This document shows, piece by piece, positions 5,882 to 12,697 of a stretch of 13,594 nucleotides of DNA (positions are counted from its first letter, which is position 1; the number at the start of each line of letters is the position of its first letter). The notes beneath the pieces were generated by a model, which was not told the origin of the DNA, did no database searches, and saw only the letters and a program-made list of their open reading frames with translations. Made by a program: the position numbers and the translations under genes. Source of the DNA: Lachnospiraceae bacterium (lineage in GTDB: Bacteria > Bacillota > Clostridia > Lachnospirales > Lachnospiraceae); NCBI GenBank assembly GCA_014804565.1, contig JAAUZN010000080.1, forward strand, positions 1 to 13,594, given 5' to 3'.

Positions 5882-6700
5882 ATGAGTGGATTTTTCTTCA
5901 CACCGATCACCCGTTTTTATGCGGAAATGATGCAGGGGATGAGCAGCACGGGAAGCAGCGTATATGCAGGAAACGGAACGGATGGAAGCTTTTTCGGGAC
6001 GGTGCAGGATAAACTTTCGCAGATGGAGAATGGGCAGGACAGCACTGCGGGTGTGGGAGAACGGGATGAGGCTGCCGTACAGGCCATGTCTATGGAGGCT
6101 TATAAATTGTATATCTATCAGAAGATATCCGGGATTCCCATGAACGCCTCCCAGAAGTGGGATGCGGTGTCGGTCAATATCTCTGAGGAGGGCTTTGCGG
6201 CGATGAAGGCGGATCCCGTCTATGAGAAGTGGGTGCTGGATACGCTGCGAAGTGACTTTTCCTATTATAATCCCTGGAGCAGCTACTATGGCGGCAGCTA
6301 CAGGTCACATTATTTCGGGGCAACGAAGGAGGAATACCGGGGAGAGAGCTTTCATATGGGATTTCGGAACGGCGATAAGCGCACGGAGTCTAAGAAAAAG
6401 GAGGAGAGCTTCTGGGATAAGCGTGCCAAGCGGCGTAAGCTGTACATGGATCTGGCGCAGAAGGCATGGTACAAGCATGAGAGCGAGAGAAAATATCAGG
6501 AGAGTATCGACCTGCAAAGGCGGGAATTGAGCAGCGCCAGATTACAGCAGTGGTCTCTGGAGCGGGCCACGGGTGAAAAGGCAGAACTGGATGTGAATCC
6601 GTCGGTGCTGTCGGAAGCAGCCACGGAATATGCGCAGGAATATGTATTCTTTAAGATTCCTAGCGCCCTGATGAATGCGAAGCCGAAAACCTCTAAATAG
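5882..6700 (+). CDS. Conserved-looking protein of unknown function, 272 residues
   Basis: No family is recognised. The frame is a convincing gene: ATG after an AAGGGGCGG site, codon use like the signalling genes, no internal stop. The N-terminal 60 residues are rich in Gly, Ser and Met and lack a signal peptide. A core (about 70-150) reads AYKLYIYQKISGIPM, SVNISEEGFAAM and a Tyr/Ser-rich stretch ending YGGSYRSHYFGA. It is followed by a strongly charged helical region (about 165-220) with repeated Lys, Arg and Glu. This looks cytosolic, possibly coiled-coil or nucleic-acid associated, but no function is proposed. It converges with the sensor kinase gene, overlapping it by 8 bases, with no terminator between. 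A small inverted repeat CTGATA/TATCAG lies upstream at 5821-5839. Confidence 0.75.
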   Translation: MSGFFFTPITRFYAEMMQGMSSTGSSVYAGNGTDGSFFGTVQDKLSQMENGQDSTAGVGERDEAAVQAMSMEAYKLYIYQKISGIPMNASQKWDAVSVNISEEGFAAMKADPVYEKWVLDTLRSDFSYYNPWSSYYGGSYRSHYFGATKEEYRGESFHMGFRNGDKRTESKKKEESFWDKRAKRRKLYMDLAQKAWYKHESERKYQESIDLQRRELSSARLQQWSLERATGEKAELDVNPSVLSEAATEYAQEYVFFKIPSALMNAKPKTSK

Positions 6701-8006
6701 GAAGCGTCACCGTAAAGACGCTGCCGCCGCCGGGGCGGCTGTCCACACGGATCGTACCGTGGTGGAGCTTTACGATCTCCAATGCAATAGAAAGACCCAG
6801 CCCGAAGTGTCCCTTGGCGCTTCGGGATTTTTCTGCCCGGTAAAAGCGGTCGAAGATCTTTTTCTGATCCTCCGGCGGGATGCCGATACCGGTATCCGCC
6901 ACGGTGAGACAGAAGTGGTTCTTCTGATAGGCCAGCGTCAGGTCGATGCTGCCGCCCTCCGGCGTATAGCTGATGGCGTTGGAGAGCAGCACCTGGAGCA
7001 GTTGGGAAAGACGATCGGCATCGGCATGACACAGTGGCAGGGCGTCCTCCGGCAGAGAGATGGTGAGGGTCAGTTTTTTATCTGCCGCCAACGGTTCAAA
7101 GGCTTCGTAGGTGTTGATGAGCAGTGTGTCCAGTTCTACGGGAGCCTGGTGAAACGGCAGCCGCTGGCTATCGGAGGCGCTCAGTGTGAGCATGTCATTG
7201 ACTAAAGAAGTCAAAAGCGCACCCTCCTGTCGTATCGTGTCTAAAAATCCGGTCTGTCTTTCTGACGTGGCATCCCGGCAGCACTCGGCGGCGGACAGGA
7301 TGACTGCCAGAGGTGTGCGCAGCTCATGGGAGGCGGCGGCTACAAAGGCCGTCTGCTTCTGTCTGCTCTCAATGATGGGCGCAAGAAGCCTGCCTGTGAA
7401 GAAAAAGGAGAACAGGGCCAGGAGGAGACAGGCGGTCAGATTGATCAGGAAAAAACGGATCCGCTGGCTCAGAATCTGCTCCTTTAAAAATGCCAGGGGA
7501 AAAAGGATCACGACCTGCAGGGTGGAATCCTCTCTGACAAGCTCAATGACGCTGGCGTAATATTCATGTCTGCCGCCATCGGGATCAAAGGGAAATTCCA
7601 TGTGCAGGCAGGCATTATACAGACCGCCTGTCTGCAGTTCCAGCTCGATCATGGAATATTCCTGACTGTTTTGATAGGCAGAAAGACATTTGTCCAAAAG
7701 AATCAGCTCGTCCGGGCTGTCTGAAAAGCCGTTTAAACGGTTATAGAGAAAAGGGATCCCGTTGTCCAGCACATAGAAAGTATAGTTGCCGCGGGATTCC
7801 ATTTTAGAGAGCCACTCCATGGAGATCACGGTCTGCTGTTCCAGACTCGTGGCAATGGTGTTGATATCGTTTTGAAAAGAGTGGTATTGATTTTCGTAAA
7901 GATTCTTTTCCGAAACATACAGGTAGCACAGGGACATTATGATCAGGACGGCGGTGATGGTGCCGGCGCACATCGCTGTCAGCTGCAGATGGACTTTTTG
8001 AAACAT
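6693..8006 (-). CDS. Membrane sensor histidine kinase of a two-component system
   Basis: Starting at the ATG ending at 8006, which has GGAGG 6 bases upstream, the protein has 437 residues. An in-frame ATG at 8048 overlaps the regulator's stop codon but lacks a binding site. There are two membrane helices (about 8-30 and 183-205) flanking an extracytoplasmic sensor region of about 150 residues. Next comes the phosphoacceptor box SHELRTPLAVI with His227, an N box around Asn343, DTGIGIP (371-377), FDRFYRAE and GLGLS (402-406). These complete HisKA and HATPase domains. It should phosphorylate the regulator encoded immediately upstream in the same operon. The stimulus is unknown. Its target promoters are probably the TTAGAG sites described below; that is inference. 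Confidence 0.9.
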   Translation of the reverse strand: MFQKVHLQLTAMCAGTITAVLIIMSLCYLYVSEKNLYENQYHSFQNDINTIATSLEQQTVISMEWLSKMESRGNYTFYVLDNGIPFLYNRLNGFSDSPDELILLDKCLSAYQNSQEYSMIELELQTGGLYNACLHMEFPFDPDGGRHEYYASVIELVREDSTLQVVILFPLAFLKEQILSQRIRFFLINLTACLLLALFSFFFTGRLLAPIIESRQKQTAFVAAASHELRTPLAVILSAAECCRDATSERQTGFLDTIRQEGALLTSLVNDMLTLSASDSQRLPFHQAPVELDTLLINTYEAFEPLAADKKLTLTISLPEDALPLCHADADRLSQLLQVLLSNAISYTPEGGSIDLTLAYQKNHFCLTVADTGIGIPPEDQKKIFDRFYRAEKSRSAKGHFGLGLSIALEIVKLHHGTIRVDSRPGGGSVFTVTLPI

Positions 8007-8044
8007 GATTCCTCCGTTTGTAACCGGTCGGCGGGATGCCCTGC

Positions 8045-8722
8045 TCATGAGGGATCGACCATGATGTAGCCGATACCCCTGACCGTCTTTATGGTGAGAC
8101 TGCTCCCAACGGTTTTCAGCCGTCTGCGCAGAAAATGAATATAGTTATCCAGATTGCCCTCCTCCACATCGCTGTCAGGGCCCCAGACTTTTAAAAGCAG
8201 AAGGCTTCTGGAGAGGGTGGCGCCGTCACTTTTTAAAAAGGCTTCCAGAAGAGCCATCTCCCGCTTGGAGAGTGTGCAGCTTCCTGTTGGTCCTGTCAGC
8301 CGGTTTTCTGCGGCATGCCAGGTAATGTCTGCCAGGGAAGCGGCTTCCTCGTCCACGATCTGACGAGGCCGTCTTATGATACAGCGGATCCTTGCCAGAA
8401 GCTCTTCCAGAGCAAAGGGTTTGACCAGATAATCATCGGCGCCCAGATCGAGCCCTTCTACCTTGTCCGACAGCATACCCAGTGCGGTGATCAGGATGAT
8501 GGGGGTGCAGATTCCTTTTTTGCGAAGCGCCACCAGCACCTCGCTACCCTCCATGTGGGGCAGCATACGATCCAAAAGGATCACATCGTAAATATCCTGT
8601 TCCCCATAGAAAAGAGCATCCTCCCCGTCAAAGCAGGTATCCACATCAAATCCGGCCCGGGTCAGTCCGTAGACCAGCGTCTCATTCAGTTTTTCGTCAT
8701 CCTCGGCAAGCAGTATCCGCAT
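8045..8722 (-). CDS. OmpR-family response regulator
   Basis: The 225-residue protein has a receiver domain with acidic pocket ED at 7-9, phosphoacceptor Asp51 in LLDRMLP, Thr79 and Lys101 in VKPFALEEL. It is followed by a winged-helix DNA-binding domain (about 130-222) with LSKREMALLEAFL, NLDNYIHFLRRRL and TVRGIGY. OmpR-type regulators bind as dimers to two direct repeats about 11 bases apart. AAGGAGG precedes the ATG. Its own promoter (8748-8780) holds such a pair, TTAGAG and TTAAAG, and the same pair lies upstream of three lipoprotein genes further right. Positive autoregulation and control of those genes is therefore likely but inferred. The stop codon lies 38 bases before the kinase start. 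Confidence 0.93.
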   Translation of the reverse strand: MRILLAEDDEKLNETLVYGLTRAGFDVDTCFDGEDALFYGEQDIYDVILLDRMLPHMEGSEVLVALRKKGICTPIILITALGMLSDKVEGLDLGADDYLVKPFALEELLARIRCIIRRPRQIVDEEAASLADITWHAAENRLTGPTGSCTLSKREMALLEAFLKSDGATLSRSLLLLKVWGPDSDVEEGNLDNYIHFLRRRLKTVGSSLTIKTVRGIGYIMVDPS

Positions 8723-8747
8723 GGCAGCCTCCTTTTTCTTAATGAAT

Positions 8748-8780
8748 ATAATACCACAGAAATCTTTAAAAAAACTCTAA
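8748..8780 (-). promoter_or_regulatory. Regulator operon promoter with TTAGAG/TTAAAG direct repeat
   Basis: Read on the minus strand, TTAGAG (8780-8775), 5 bases, TTAAAG (8769-8764), 10 bases, then TATTAT (8753-8748) with TG one base before it (extended -10). The spacing equals that at 11732, 12599 and 13282. No good -35 is present, as expected where an activator replaces it. The repeats also overlap the -35 zone of the divergent hybrid-kinase promoter. Confidence 0.65.
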
Positions 8781-8785
8781 GGTTA

Positions 8786-8794
8786 TGTTATAAT
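8786..8794 (+). promoter_or_regulatory. Extended -10 promoter of the hybrid kinase gene
   Basis: TG, one base, then TATAAT (8789-8794) forms a perfect extended -10. The -35 zone (about 8766-8771) has only TTAAAA and lies inside the regulator's direct repeats, so the two divergent transcripts may compete. Confidence 0.5.
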
Positions 8795-8835
8795 AAAAAT
8801 ATTAAAAATTGACTGCAAGGCAGGGAGGAATTTCC

Positions 8836-10920
8836 GTGAGACAGTATAGCGAAAAAACCGATTTTACAATATGTTTTGATGAGCATACACTGCCCGTGAT
8901 CGAGCAGATCTCAGAGGGGATGCCGGGCGGCTTTTTTATCTATCATGCTGACGGTGATGAGGAACTGATCTATATCAATGGCGCTATGCTGCGGATCTTT
9001 GGCTGCGATACGGTGGAGGAATTTAAGGAGCTGACCGGATATACCTTTAAAGGACTCGTTCACCCGGATGATATCGAGGCAGTAGAGGCTAGTGTCAAGG
9101 CGCAGATTGAACACAGCAAGGATGATCTCGATTACGTGGAATACCGCATTATCCGTAAGGATGGGAAGGTGCGATGGGTGGAGGATTACGGCCACTTTAT
9201 TCACACCAGGGAGTACGGGGATATTTTCTATGTGTTTATAGAGGATGTCACGGAGCGGATGCAGAAGCGGATGGCGGAAATGGAGCGGATCAACGAGGCT
9301 CTCTATGAAGCGCAGCTGCGAGAGGATTATTTTAAGAGAGCGCTGCTGCGCGATGCGGTCTCTTTTGTGGAAATCAATCTGACCAGAGATGAGTTTATCT
9401 CCGCTTCCATGCTGGATGGGGATGGAAGAGTACAGAACCTCTTTAATTTTATGGGGATCACTCCTTTTGAAAAATATTCTGATTTCGCAAGATTTTGGGC
9501 GGATTTTACGGAGACCGATGAATTGGATACCTACAATCGGTTTTTCGATATAGAAAGGCTGATCCGCAGCTATGAGGCGGGAGAGCGGGAGCAGATATAT
9601 GACAGCTGGGTGACAGATATGTTCGGCAGAAAACGTCTGTGCCATTATGTGTTCCTTTTAGATAAAAACGAGCATACGGGCGATGTGGTCTGTCTTTCCG
9701 TGGCAAGGGATATCACGGAGCAAGTGGAACGGCAGAGCCTTTTAAAATCCGCACTGCGTCAGGCGGAGATGGAACGGCTTGCGAGAAATACCTTTTTTGC
9801 CAATATGTCTCACGACATCAGAACGCCGTTAAACGCTATCATCGGTTATGCAGAGCTTTTAAAGAGTTATGTGGGAGATCCTGGGAAGGTCGGAGAATGT
9901 ATAGAGAACATTCGCTATTCCGGCGAGGAGCTTTTGTCGGTCTTCGATGAGTTCCTGCGGGACAACCTGAGCGAACCCTCCAGGGCAGAGCTTACAGAGA
10001 GTGAGTACCATCTGGGAGAACTGCTTCGGGAAGTGGAGAAGAATGCCGAGCGTCCCATCAAGGCGAAGCATATAGTGTTTCAACTGGATAAGAAAGATAT
10101 TACTCATGTTTCTGTAGATGTCGATTACATAAGGCTCAGAGAAATCTTAAACCAGCTTTTGGATAATGCCATCAAGTACACGCCGGCTGAGGGACAGGTG
10201 AGCCTTACGGTCAGAGAGAGTGAGAGCGATGTCAAGGGCAGAGGCTTGTATCAGTTTATTGTTTCGGATAATGGCTGCGGCATTCCTGCGGAGCGGCAGG
10301 AGGAGATATTTCAGCCTGTGCAGCCGGGAAAAGGCGCTGTGTATAATGGCATGCCGGGGGTAGGGCTTGCTGTGGTGAAAAGCTATGTGGAGATGATGGG
10401 CGGTACTGTCGGCGTAGAGAGCGAGGCGGGCAAGGGAAGTGTCTTTACGGTTACACTTCCCCTAAGATATCCTATGGCCGGCTCTTTTATGGAGCATGAG
10501 AGCAGCGCTTCTGAAGAGAGGAATACCGGTGAAGAACAAGTCCGGATCCTGCTGGCGGAGGATAATAGCATCAACAGGGAGATCGAGGCGGAACTTCTCA
10601 AAAATCAGGGTTACGCGGTGGAGACAGTCTGCGACGGCTTGAGCGCTTATGAGATGATGAAGAACGCCGAGCCGGGGTATTATGGGCTGGTGCTTTTGGA
10701 TATTGAGATGCCCGGCATGGATGGCTATGAGACGGCGAGAGCGATCCGCAGGCTGGAAGATGAGGAACTTGCTGAAGTGCCGATAGTTGCGCTGTCCTCT
10801 GATGTCCTGGAGGAGGATCGGCAGAGATCGCTGGAGGCGGGGATGAATGCACATTTCCCGAAGCCCATTGATATTGAGGCGCTGCAGAAGTTGATCGGGG
10901 AGATTTTGGAGGGAGAATAG
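8836..10920 (+). CDS. Soluble PAS hybrid histidine kinase with C-terminal receiver
   Basis: GTG 8836 is taken as the start because GGAGG (8824-8828) lies 7 bases upstream; a TTG at 8809 has no site. The protein has 694 residues and no membrane helix, so it should act in the cytoplasm. Domains in order: a PAS domain (about 20-140) with VEYRIIRKDGKVRWVED and a DVTER end; a second PAS-like region (about 165-295) ending DITEQ; HisKA with His326 in MSHDIRTPLNAI; HATPase with Asn444, DNGCGIP (478-484) and GVGLA; and a receiver (about 570-690) with Asp622 in LLDIEMPGMDG and Lys676 in PKPID. It has no output domain or phosphotransfer domain, so phosphate must pass to another protein or the receiver must regulate the kinase itself. 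It is a single-gene unit closed by a terminator. Confidence 0.9.
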   Translation: MRQYSEKTDFTICFDEHTLPVIEQISEGMPGGFFIYHADGDEELIYINGAMLRIFGCDTVEEFKELTGYTFKGLVHPDDIEAVEASVKAQIEHSKDDLDYVEYRIIRKDGKVRWVEDYGHFIHTREYGDIFYVFIEDVTERMQKRMAEMERINEALYEAQLREDYFKRALLRDAVSFVEINLTRDEFISASMLDGDGRVQNLFNFMGITPFEKYSDFARFWADFTETDELDTYNRFFDIERLIRSYEAGEREQIYDSWVTDMFGRKRLCHYVFLLDKNEHTGDVVCLSVARDITEQVERQSLLKSALRQAEMERLARNTFFANMSHDIRTPLNAIIGYAELLKSYVGDPGKVGECIENIRYSGEELLSVFDEFLRDNLSEPSRAELTESEYHLGELLREVEKNAERPIKAKHIVFQLDKKDITHVSVDVDYIRLREILNQLLDNAIKYTPAEGQVSLTVRESESDVKGRGLYQFIVSDNGCGIPAERQEEIFQPVQPGKGAVYNGMPGVGLAVVKSYVEMMGGTVGVESEAGKGSVFTVTLPLRYPMAGSFMEHESSASEERNTGEEQVRILLAEDNSINREIEAELLKNQGYAVETVCDGLSAYEMMKNAEPGYYGLVLLDIEMPGMDGYETARAIRRLEDEELAEVPIVALSSDVLEEDRQRSLEAGMNAHFPKPIDIEALQKLIGEILEGE

Positions 10921-10928
10921 ATGTGTTT

Positions 10929-10971
10929 AAAGTCCATGGTGATCGGGGTGAGGCGATACTGTGGACTTTTT
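10929..10971 (+). terminator. Intrinsic terminator after the hybrid kinase gene
   Basis: AAAGTCCA (10929-10936) pairs with TGGACTTT (10962-10969) across a long loop, followed by TTTTTC and another T run. On the minus strand the stem lies just after the type III toxin stop codon but has only a short T stretch, so it may be weak in that direction. Confidence 0.6.
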
Positions 10972-11472
10972 CTATTTTTTCCCGGTTATTCCTAATTCAT
11001 GGTGAAAATATGGCAGAGTCGAATATTCATAGATACGTTTAAATGAGACTTTATCATATGTGGTTGTATCACCTGATATGCCGGTTATGTAATCATCAAT
11101 ATATTTTTGAACATCATTTTTTATGTATTCTATATTATCTCGTGTTTCCTTAAATTCATCCCGATCTATGATCGCGTCGCTAGTTCCGATATATTCTTTT
11201 TTTGTTATGATCACAATTTTGCTGTAGTCCAACCCGGAATGTGTTTTCTTAGAACGGGCACTGTTTTTGAATTTAAAGGCATATTTGTGCTTGATATGAC
11301 TTCTGTAGGGGATGCAGATAAAATAACCATAATGAGATTGTATTAGCAGACAATTATAGGGCCTGCTTTCTTTTTTTAAAATCTCTTTATAGGGTGGGTT
11401 AGGATAATCAGCATAAAATTTTGCCGTTAAATGTAAAATCTGATAATCGAAAGACTTTTCTTTAGAATACAT
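10972..11472 (-). CDS. Type III toxin-antitoxin endoribonuclease (ToxN/CptN/TenpN superfamily)
   Basis: The protein has 166 residues from the ATG ending at 11472; GGGGAG lies 5 bases upstream, and a GTG at 11478 overlaps that site. It is basic, with GYFICIPYRSHIKHKYAFKF (49-68) and SGLDYSKIVIITKKEY (79-94), then helical NIEYIKNDVQKYIDDYI. This pattern and size fit type III toxins, probably of the CptN or TenpN branch; the branch is not certain. These toxins are RNases that cut cellular mRNA and their own repeat RNA, and the cut repeat units bind and silence them. The context supports this strongly: directly upstream are an intrinsic terminator, two 51-base tandem repeats and a promoter, the standard type III order. 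High A+T suggests horizontal gain. A phage-defence role is known for relatives. Confidence 0.8.
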   Translation of the reverse strand: MYSKEKSFDYQILHLTAKFYADYPNPPYKEILKKESRPYNCLLIQSHYGYFICIPYRSHIKHKYAFKFKNSARSKKTHSGLDYSKIVIITKKEYIGTSDAIIDRDEFKETRDNIEYIKNDVQKYIDDYITGISGDTTTYDKVSFKRIYEYSTLPYFHHELGITGKK

Positions 11473-11485
11473 AGACACTCCCCAG

Positions 11486-11513
11486 AAAAATGGGAGAGCA
11501 GAAACTCTCCCAT
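11486..11513 (-). terminator. Attenuating terminator between antitoxin repeats and toxin gene
   Basis: On the minus strand ATGGGAGAG (11513-11505) and CTCTCCCAT (11498-11490) form a perfect 9-bp stem with a 6-base loop, followed by TTTT. In type III loci this terminator lets most transcripts end after the antitoxin RNA and only some read on into the toxin. Confidence 0.85.
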
Positions 11514-11514
11514 G

Positions 11515-11623
11515 AACTCATCACTCGGTCACTTTTATTTTACCGTTGAGTCAGAACCGTCACTCAACTCATCGCTCTGTCACTTTTATTTTACCGTCCT
11601 GTCAGAACAGTCACAGGACTCAT
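11515..11623 (-). repeat. 51-base tandem repeats, 2 full copies plus 7 bases
   Basis: Copy 1 spans 11623-11573, copy 2 11572-11522, and a third starts at 11521 with ATGAGTT before running into the terminator. Both copies begin ATGAGT, share GACNGTTCTGAC and the exact run ACGGTAAAATAAAAGTGAC, and end GAGYG. Differences fall almost entirely in paired positions. Confidence 0.9.
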
Positions 11624-11632
11624 AATGTGATG

Positions 11633-11653
11633 AAGAAATCTAGTAGATTTCTT
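11633..11653 (-). other. 21-base perfect palindrome at the antitoxin RNA start
   Basis: AAGAAATCTA (11633-11642), a central G, and TAGATTTCTT (11644-11653) are exact inverted copies. The palindrome begins where transcription is predicted to start. It could fold as a 5' RNA hairpin (8 bp, 5-base loop) that protects the antitoxin, or be an operator for a dimeric repressor. Confidence 0.6.
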
Positions 11654-11659
11654 ATCTAT

Positions 11660-11688
11660 AATATATCCAATTACAGAAGAAAATGCAA
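11660..11688 (-). promoter_or_regulatory. Promoter of the type III toxin-antitoxin locus
   Basis: On the minus strand TTGCAT (11688-11683) and TATATT (11665-11660) are 17 bases apart. A single promoter upstream of the repeats, driving both RNA and toxin, is the usual type III layout. Confidence 0.65.
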
Positions 11689-11731
11689 GAAAAATCAAAT
11701 GAACTTTTGATGAATATTATGAAAAGTTTTC

Positions 11732-11764
11732 TTAGAGAGATTTTAGAGGAACCTCTGCTAAGAT
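11732..11764 (+). promoter_or_regulatory. Lipoprotein 1 promoter with TTAGAG direct repeat
   Basis: TTAGAG (11732-11737), 5 bases, TTAGAG (11743-11748), 10 bases, then TAAGAT (11759-11764) with TG one base before it. Transcription would start near 11771. The leader holds the palindrome GGCTGGCCAGCC (11777-11788). The same design precedes the other two lipoprotein genes and the OmpR-type regulator. Confidence 0.7.
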
Positions 11765-11812
11765 ATAACACGAAAAGGCTGGCCAGCCAAAAGACAGAAA
11801 GGATGAAGACAA

Positions 11813-12454
11813 ATGATAAGAGAAAAACTATACTATAAAGGGAGAGTTTTAACGGCGGCAATCACACTGCTATTGGCAGTGGGAATGACAGGATGCGGAA
11901 AGGATACAGGGGCAGCAGAGCAGTCGGAGGAGATTGTGACAGAGTCGGACCGGGCGGGTATCGAGAATGAGAAAAAGGTGCCGGGGACACCGGAGCGCGA
12001 AGTTGCCGAGGAGAAAAATCCGGAGGCAGACCGAAACGGACAGGATGAGTCACAGGAAGAGGAAACAGAAAAAGCGGAAGAAGTCGAACAGATTGAACCG
12101 GAAATGGAGAGCCAGCCGCAGGCAGGCACGGCGGAGCTGACCGGCAGCGTGCAAAGTGTGGGCGCAGACAGCTTTGTGGTCAGTCAAACCACCACAGAGC
12201 ATCATGAGGATTATGATATTGAAGTGGGCGTGGCACCCGGTGCCTCAGGAGAGGTGTTGGTCACCGTGTATGTGACCGACGCTGCCGTCTATCAGTATCG
12301 GACAGTCAAAAACAGCGGTATCAATCCGGAGGATGTCACGAGCCGGGAGGGAAGCTATGGAGATTTACAGGAGGGGATTTCCGTTATTTTAAAGGGCCAC
12401 TGGGAAGAGGATTCCTTCTATGCGGACGAATTGGTGATGATGAAGTTTACATAA
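11813..12454 (+). CDS. Secreted lipoprotein 1, DUF5666-like C-terminal domain
   Basis: The 213-residue protein has a basic N terminus, a hydrophobic segment and lipobox MTGC with Cys28, so it should be lipid-anchored on the outer face of the membrane. Residues about 30-105 are an acidic, low-complexity linker rich in Glu. The C-terminal part (about 108-213) starts LTGSVQSVGADSFVVSQTTT and ends DLQEGISVILKGHWEEDSFYADELVM. This layout resembles the small beta-barrel DUF5666 and related extracytoplasmic domains; that is a loose match by eye. Lipoprotein 2 has a parallel ending, so the two are distant paralogues. AAAGGA lies 9 bases before the ATG, and the GACAGAAAGGATG leader sequence is shared with lipoprotein 2. 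Function is unknown; an envelope stress or ligand-binding role is possible. Confidence 0.8.
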   Translation: MIREKLYYKGRVLTAAITLLLAVGMTGCGKDTGAAEQSEEIVTESDRAGIENEKKVPGTPEREVAEEKNPEADRNGQDESQEEETEKAEEVEQIEPEMESQPQAGTAELTGSVQSVGADSFVVSQTTTEHHEDYDIEVGVAPGASGEVLVTVYVTDAAVYQYRTVKNSGINPEDVTSREGSYGDLQEGISVILKGHWEEDSFYADELVMMKFT

Positions 12455-12459
12455 TTCTA

Positions 12460-12499
12460 ATTTTTATTTACATATTATAATATTATGTAAACTAAAAAT
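12460..12499 (+). repeat. AT-rich inverted repeat after lipoprotein 1
   Basis: ATTTTTA plus TTTACATA (12460-12474) is mirrored by TATGTAAA, one unpaired C and TAAAAAT (12484-12499). A third copy of the arm, GTTTACATAA (12445-12454), covers the lipoprotein stop codon and is an exact inverse of TTATGTAAAC (12483-12492), so two alternative hairpins are possible. Confidence 0.55.
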
Positions 12500-12539
12500 G
12501 AGCGCTCTGTAGGGAACATTTAAGGAGCGCTCTCTTTTT
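12500..12539 (+). terminator. Intrinsic terminator after lipoprotein 1
   Basis: GAGCGCTC (12500-12507) pairs with GAGCGCTC (12525-12532) over 8 bp with a 17-base loop, followed by TCTTTTT. It separates lipoprotein 1 from lipoprotein 2, which has its own promoter. Confidence 0.75.
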
Positions 12540-12598
12540 ATTATATAGGAAATTGCCAACTTTTTCTTAAAAATGTCATAATAAAATCTTCATTTTTT

Positions 12599-12631
12599 TT
12601 AGAGAGAATTTAGAGGGACGGCTGATATCCT
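12599..12631 (+). promoter_or_regulatory. Lipoprotein 2 promoter with TTAGAG direct repeat
   Basis: TTAGAG (12599-12604), 5 bases, TTAGAG (12610-12615), 10 bases, then TATCCT (12626-12631) with TG one base before it. There is no consensus -35, so activation is likely needed. Predicted start is near 12638, giving a 60-base leader. Confidence 0.7.
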
Positions 12632-12697
12632 TTTCTCATAGTTAACGGCATGCTCTTTACTATGACAACAGAAGAGGACAGAAAGGATGGCAGCAGG

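Larger units (their letters stand above)
11486..11653 (-). ncRNA. Type III antitoxin RNA (two pseudoknot repeats)
   Basis: The predicted transcript starts near 11653, seven bases after the -10, and ends at the terminator, about 168 nt. It contains a 5' hairpin, two full repeats and the first seven bases of a third. Each repeat can fold as an H-type pseudoknot: a 7-bp stem (GTCCTGT/ACAGGAC in the first, GTTGAGT/ACTCAAC in the second) and a loop-to-tail pairing (CTGT with ACAG, CGGT with ACCG). Both pairings are preserved by compensating changes between the repeats. An A-rich linker (GGTAAAATAAAAG) is identical in both and is the likely place for processing and toxin contact. Confidence 0.8.

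Noticed and set aside
8007..8048. Upstream ATG for the sensor kinase that overlaps the regulator stop codon
   Set aside because: It would add 14 polar residues before the first membrane helix and lacks a binding site; the ATG ending at 8006 has GGAGG.
8809..8835. Upstream TTG start for the hybrid kinase
   Set aside because: There is no ribosome site before it, while GTG 8836 has GGAGG at ideal distance.
8911..9645. A 244-codon open frame on the minus strand inside the hybrid kinase gene
   Set aside because: It is antisense to a well-conserved PAS region and has no ribosome site or recognisable motif.
10929..10971. The terminator as a bidirectional one shared with the type III toxin gene
   Set aside because: On the minus strand the stem is followed by only three Ts and then AAACAC, so support is weak in that direction.
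11515..11623. Tandem repeats considered as a CRISPR array
   Set aside because: The units are directly adjacent without spacers, number only two and covary in stems; the neighbour is a type III toxin, not cas genes.
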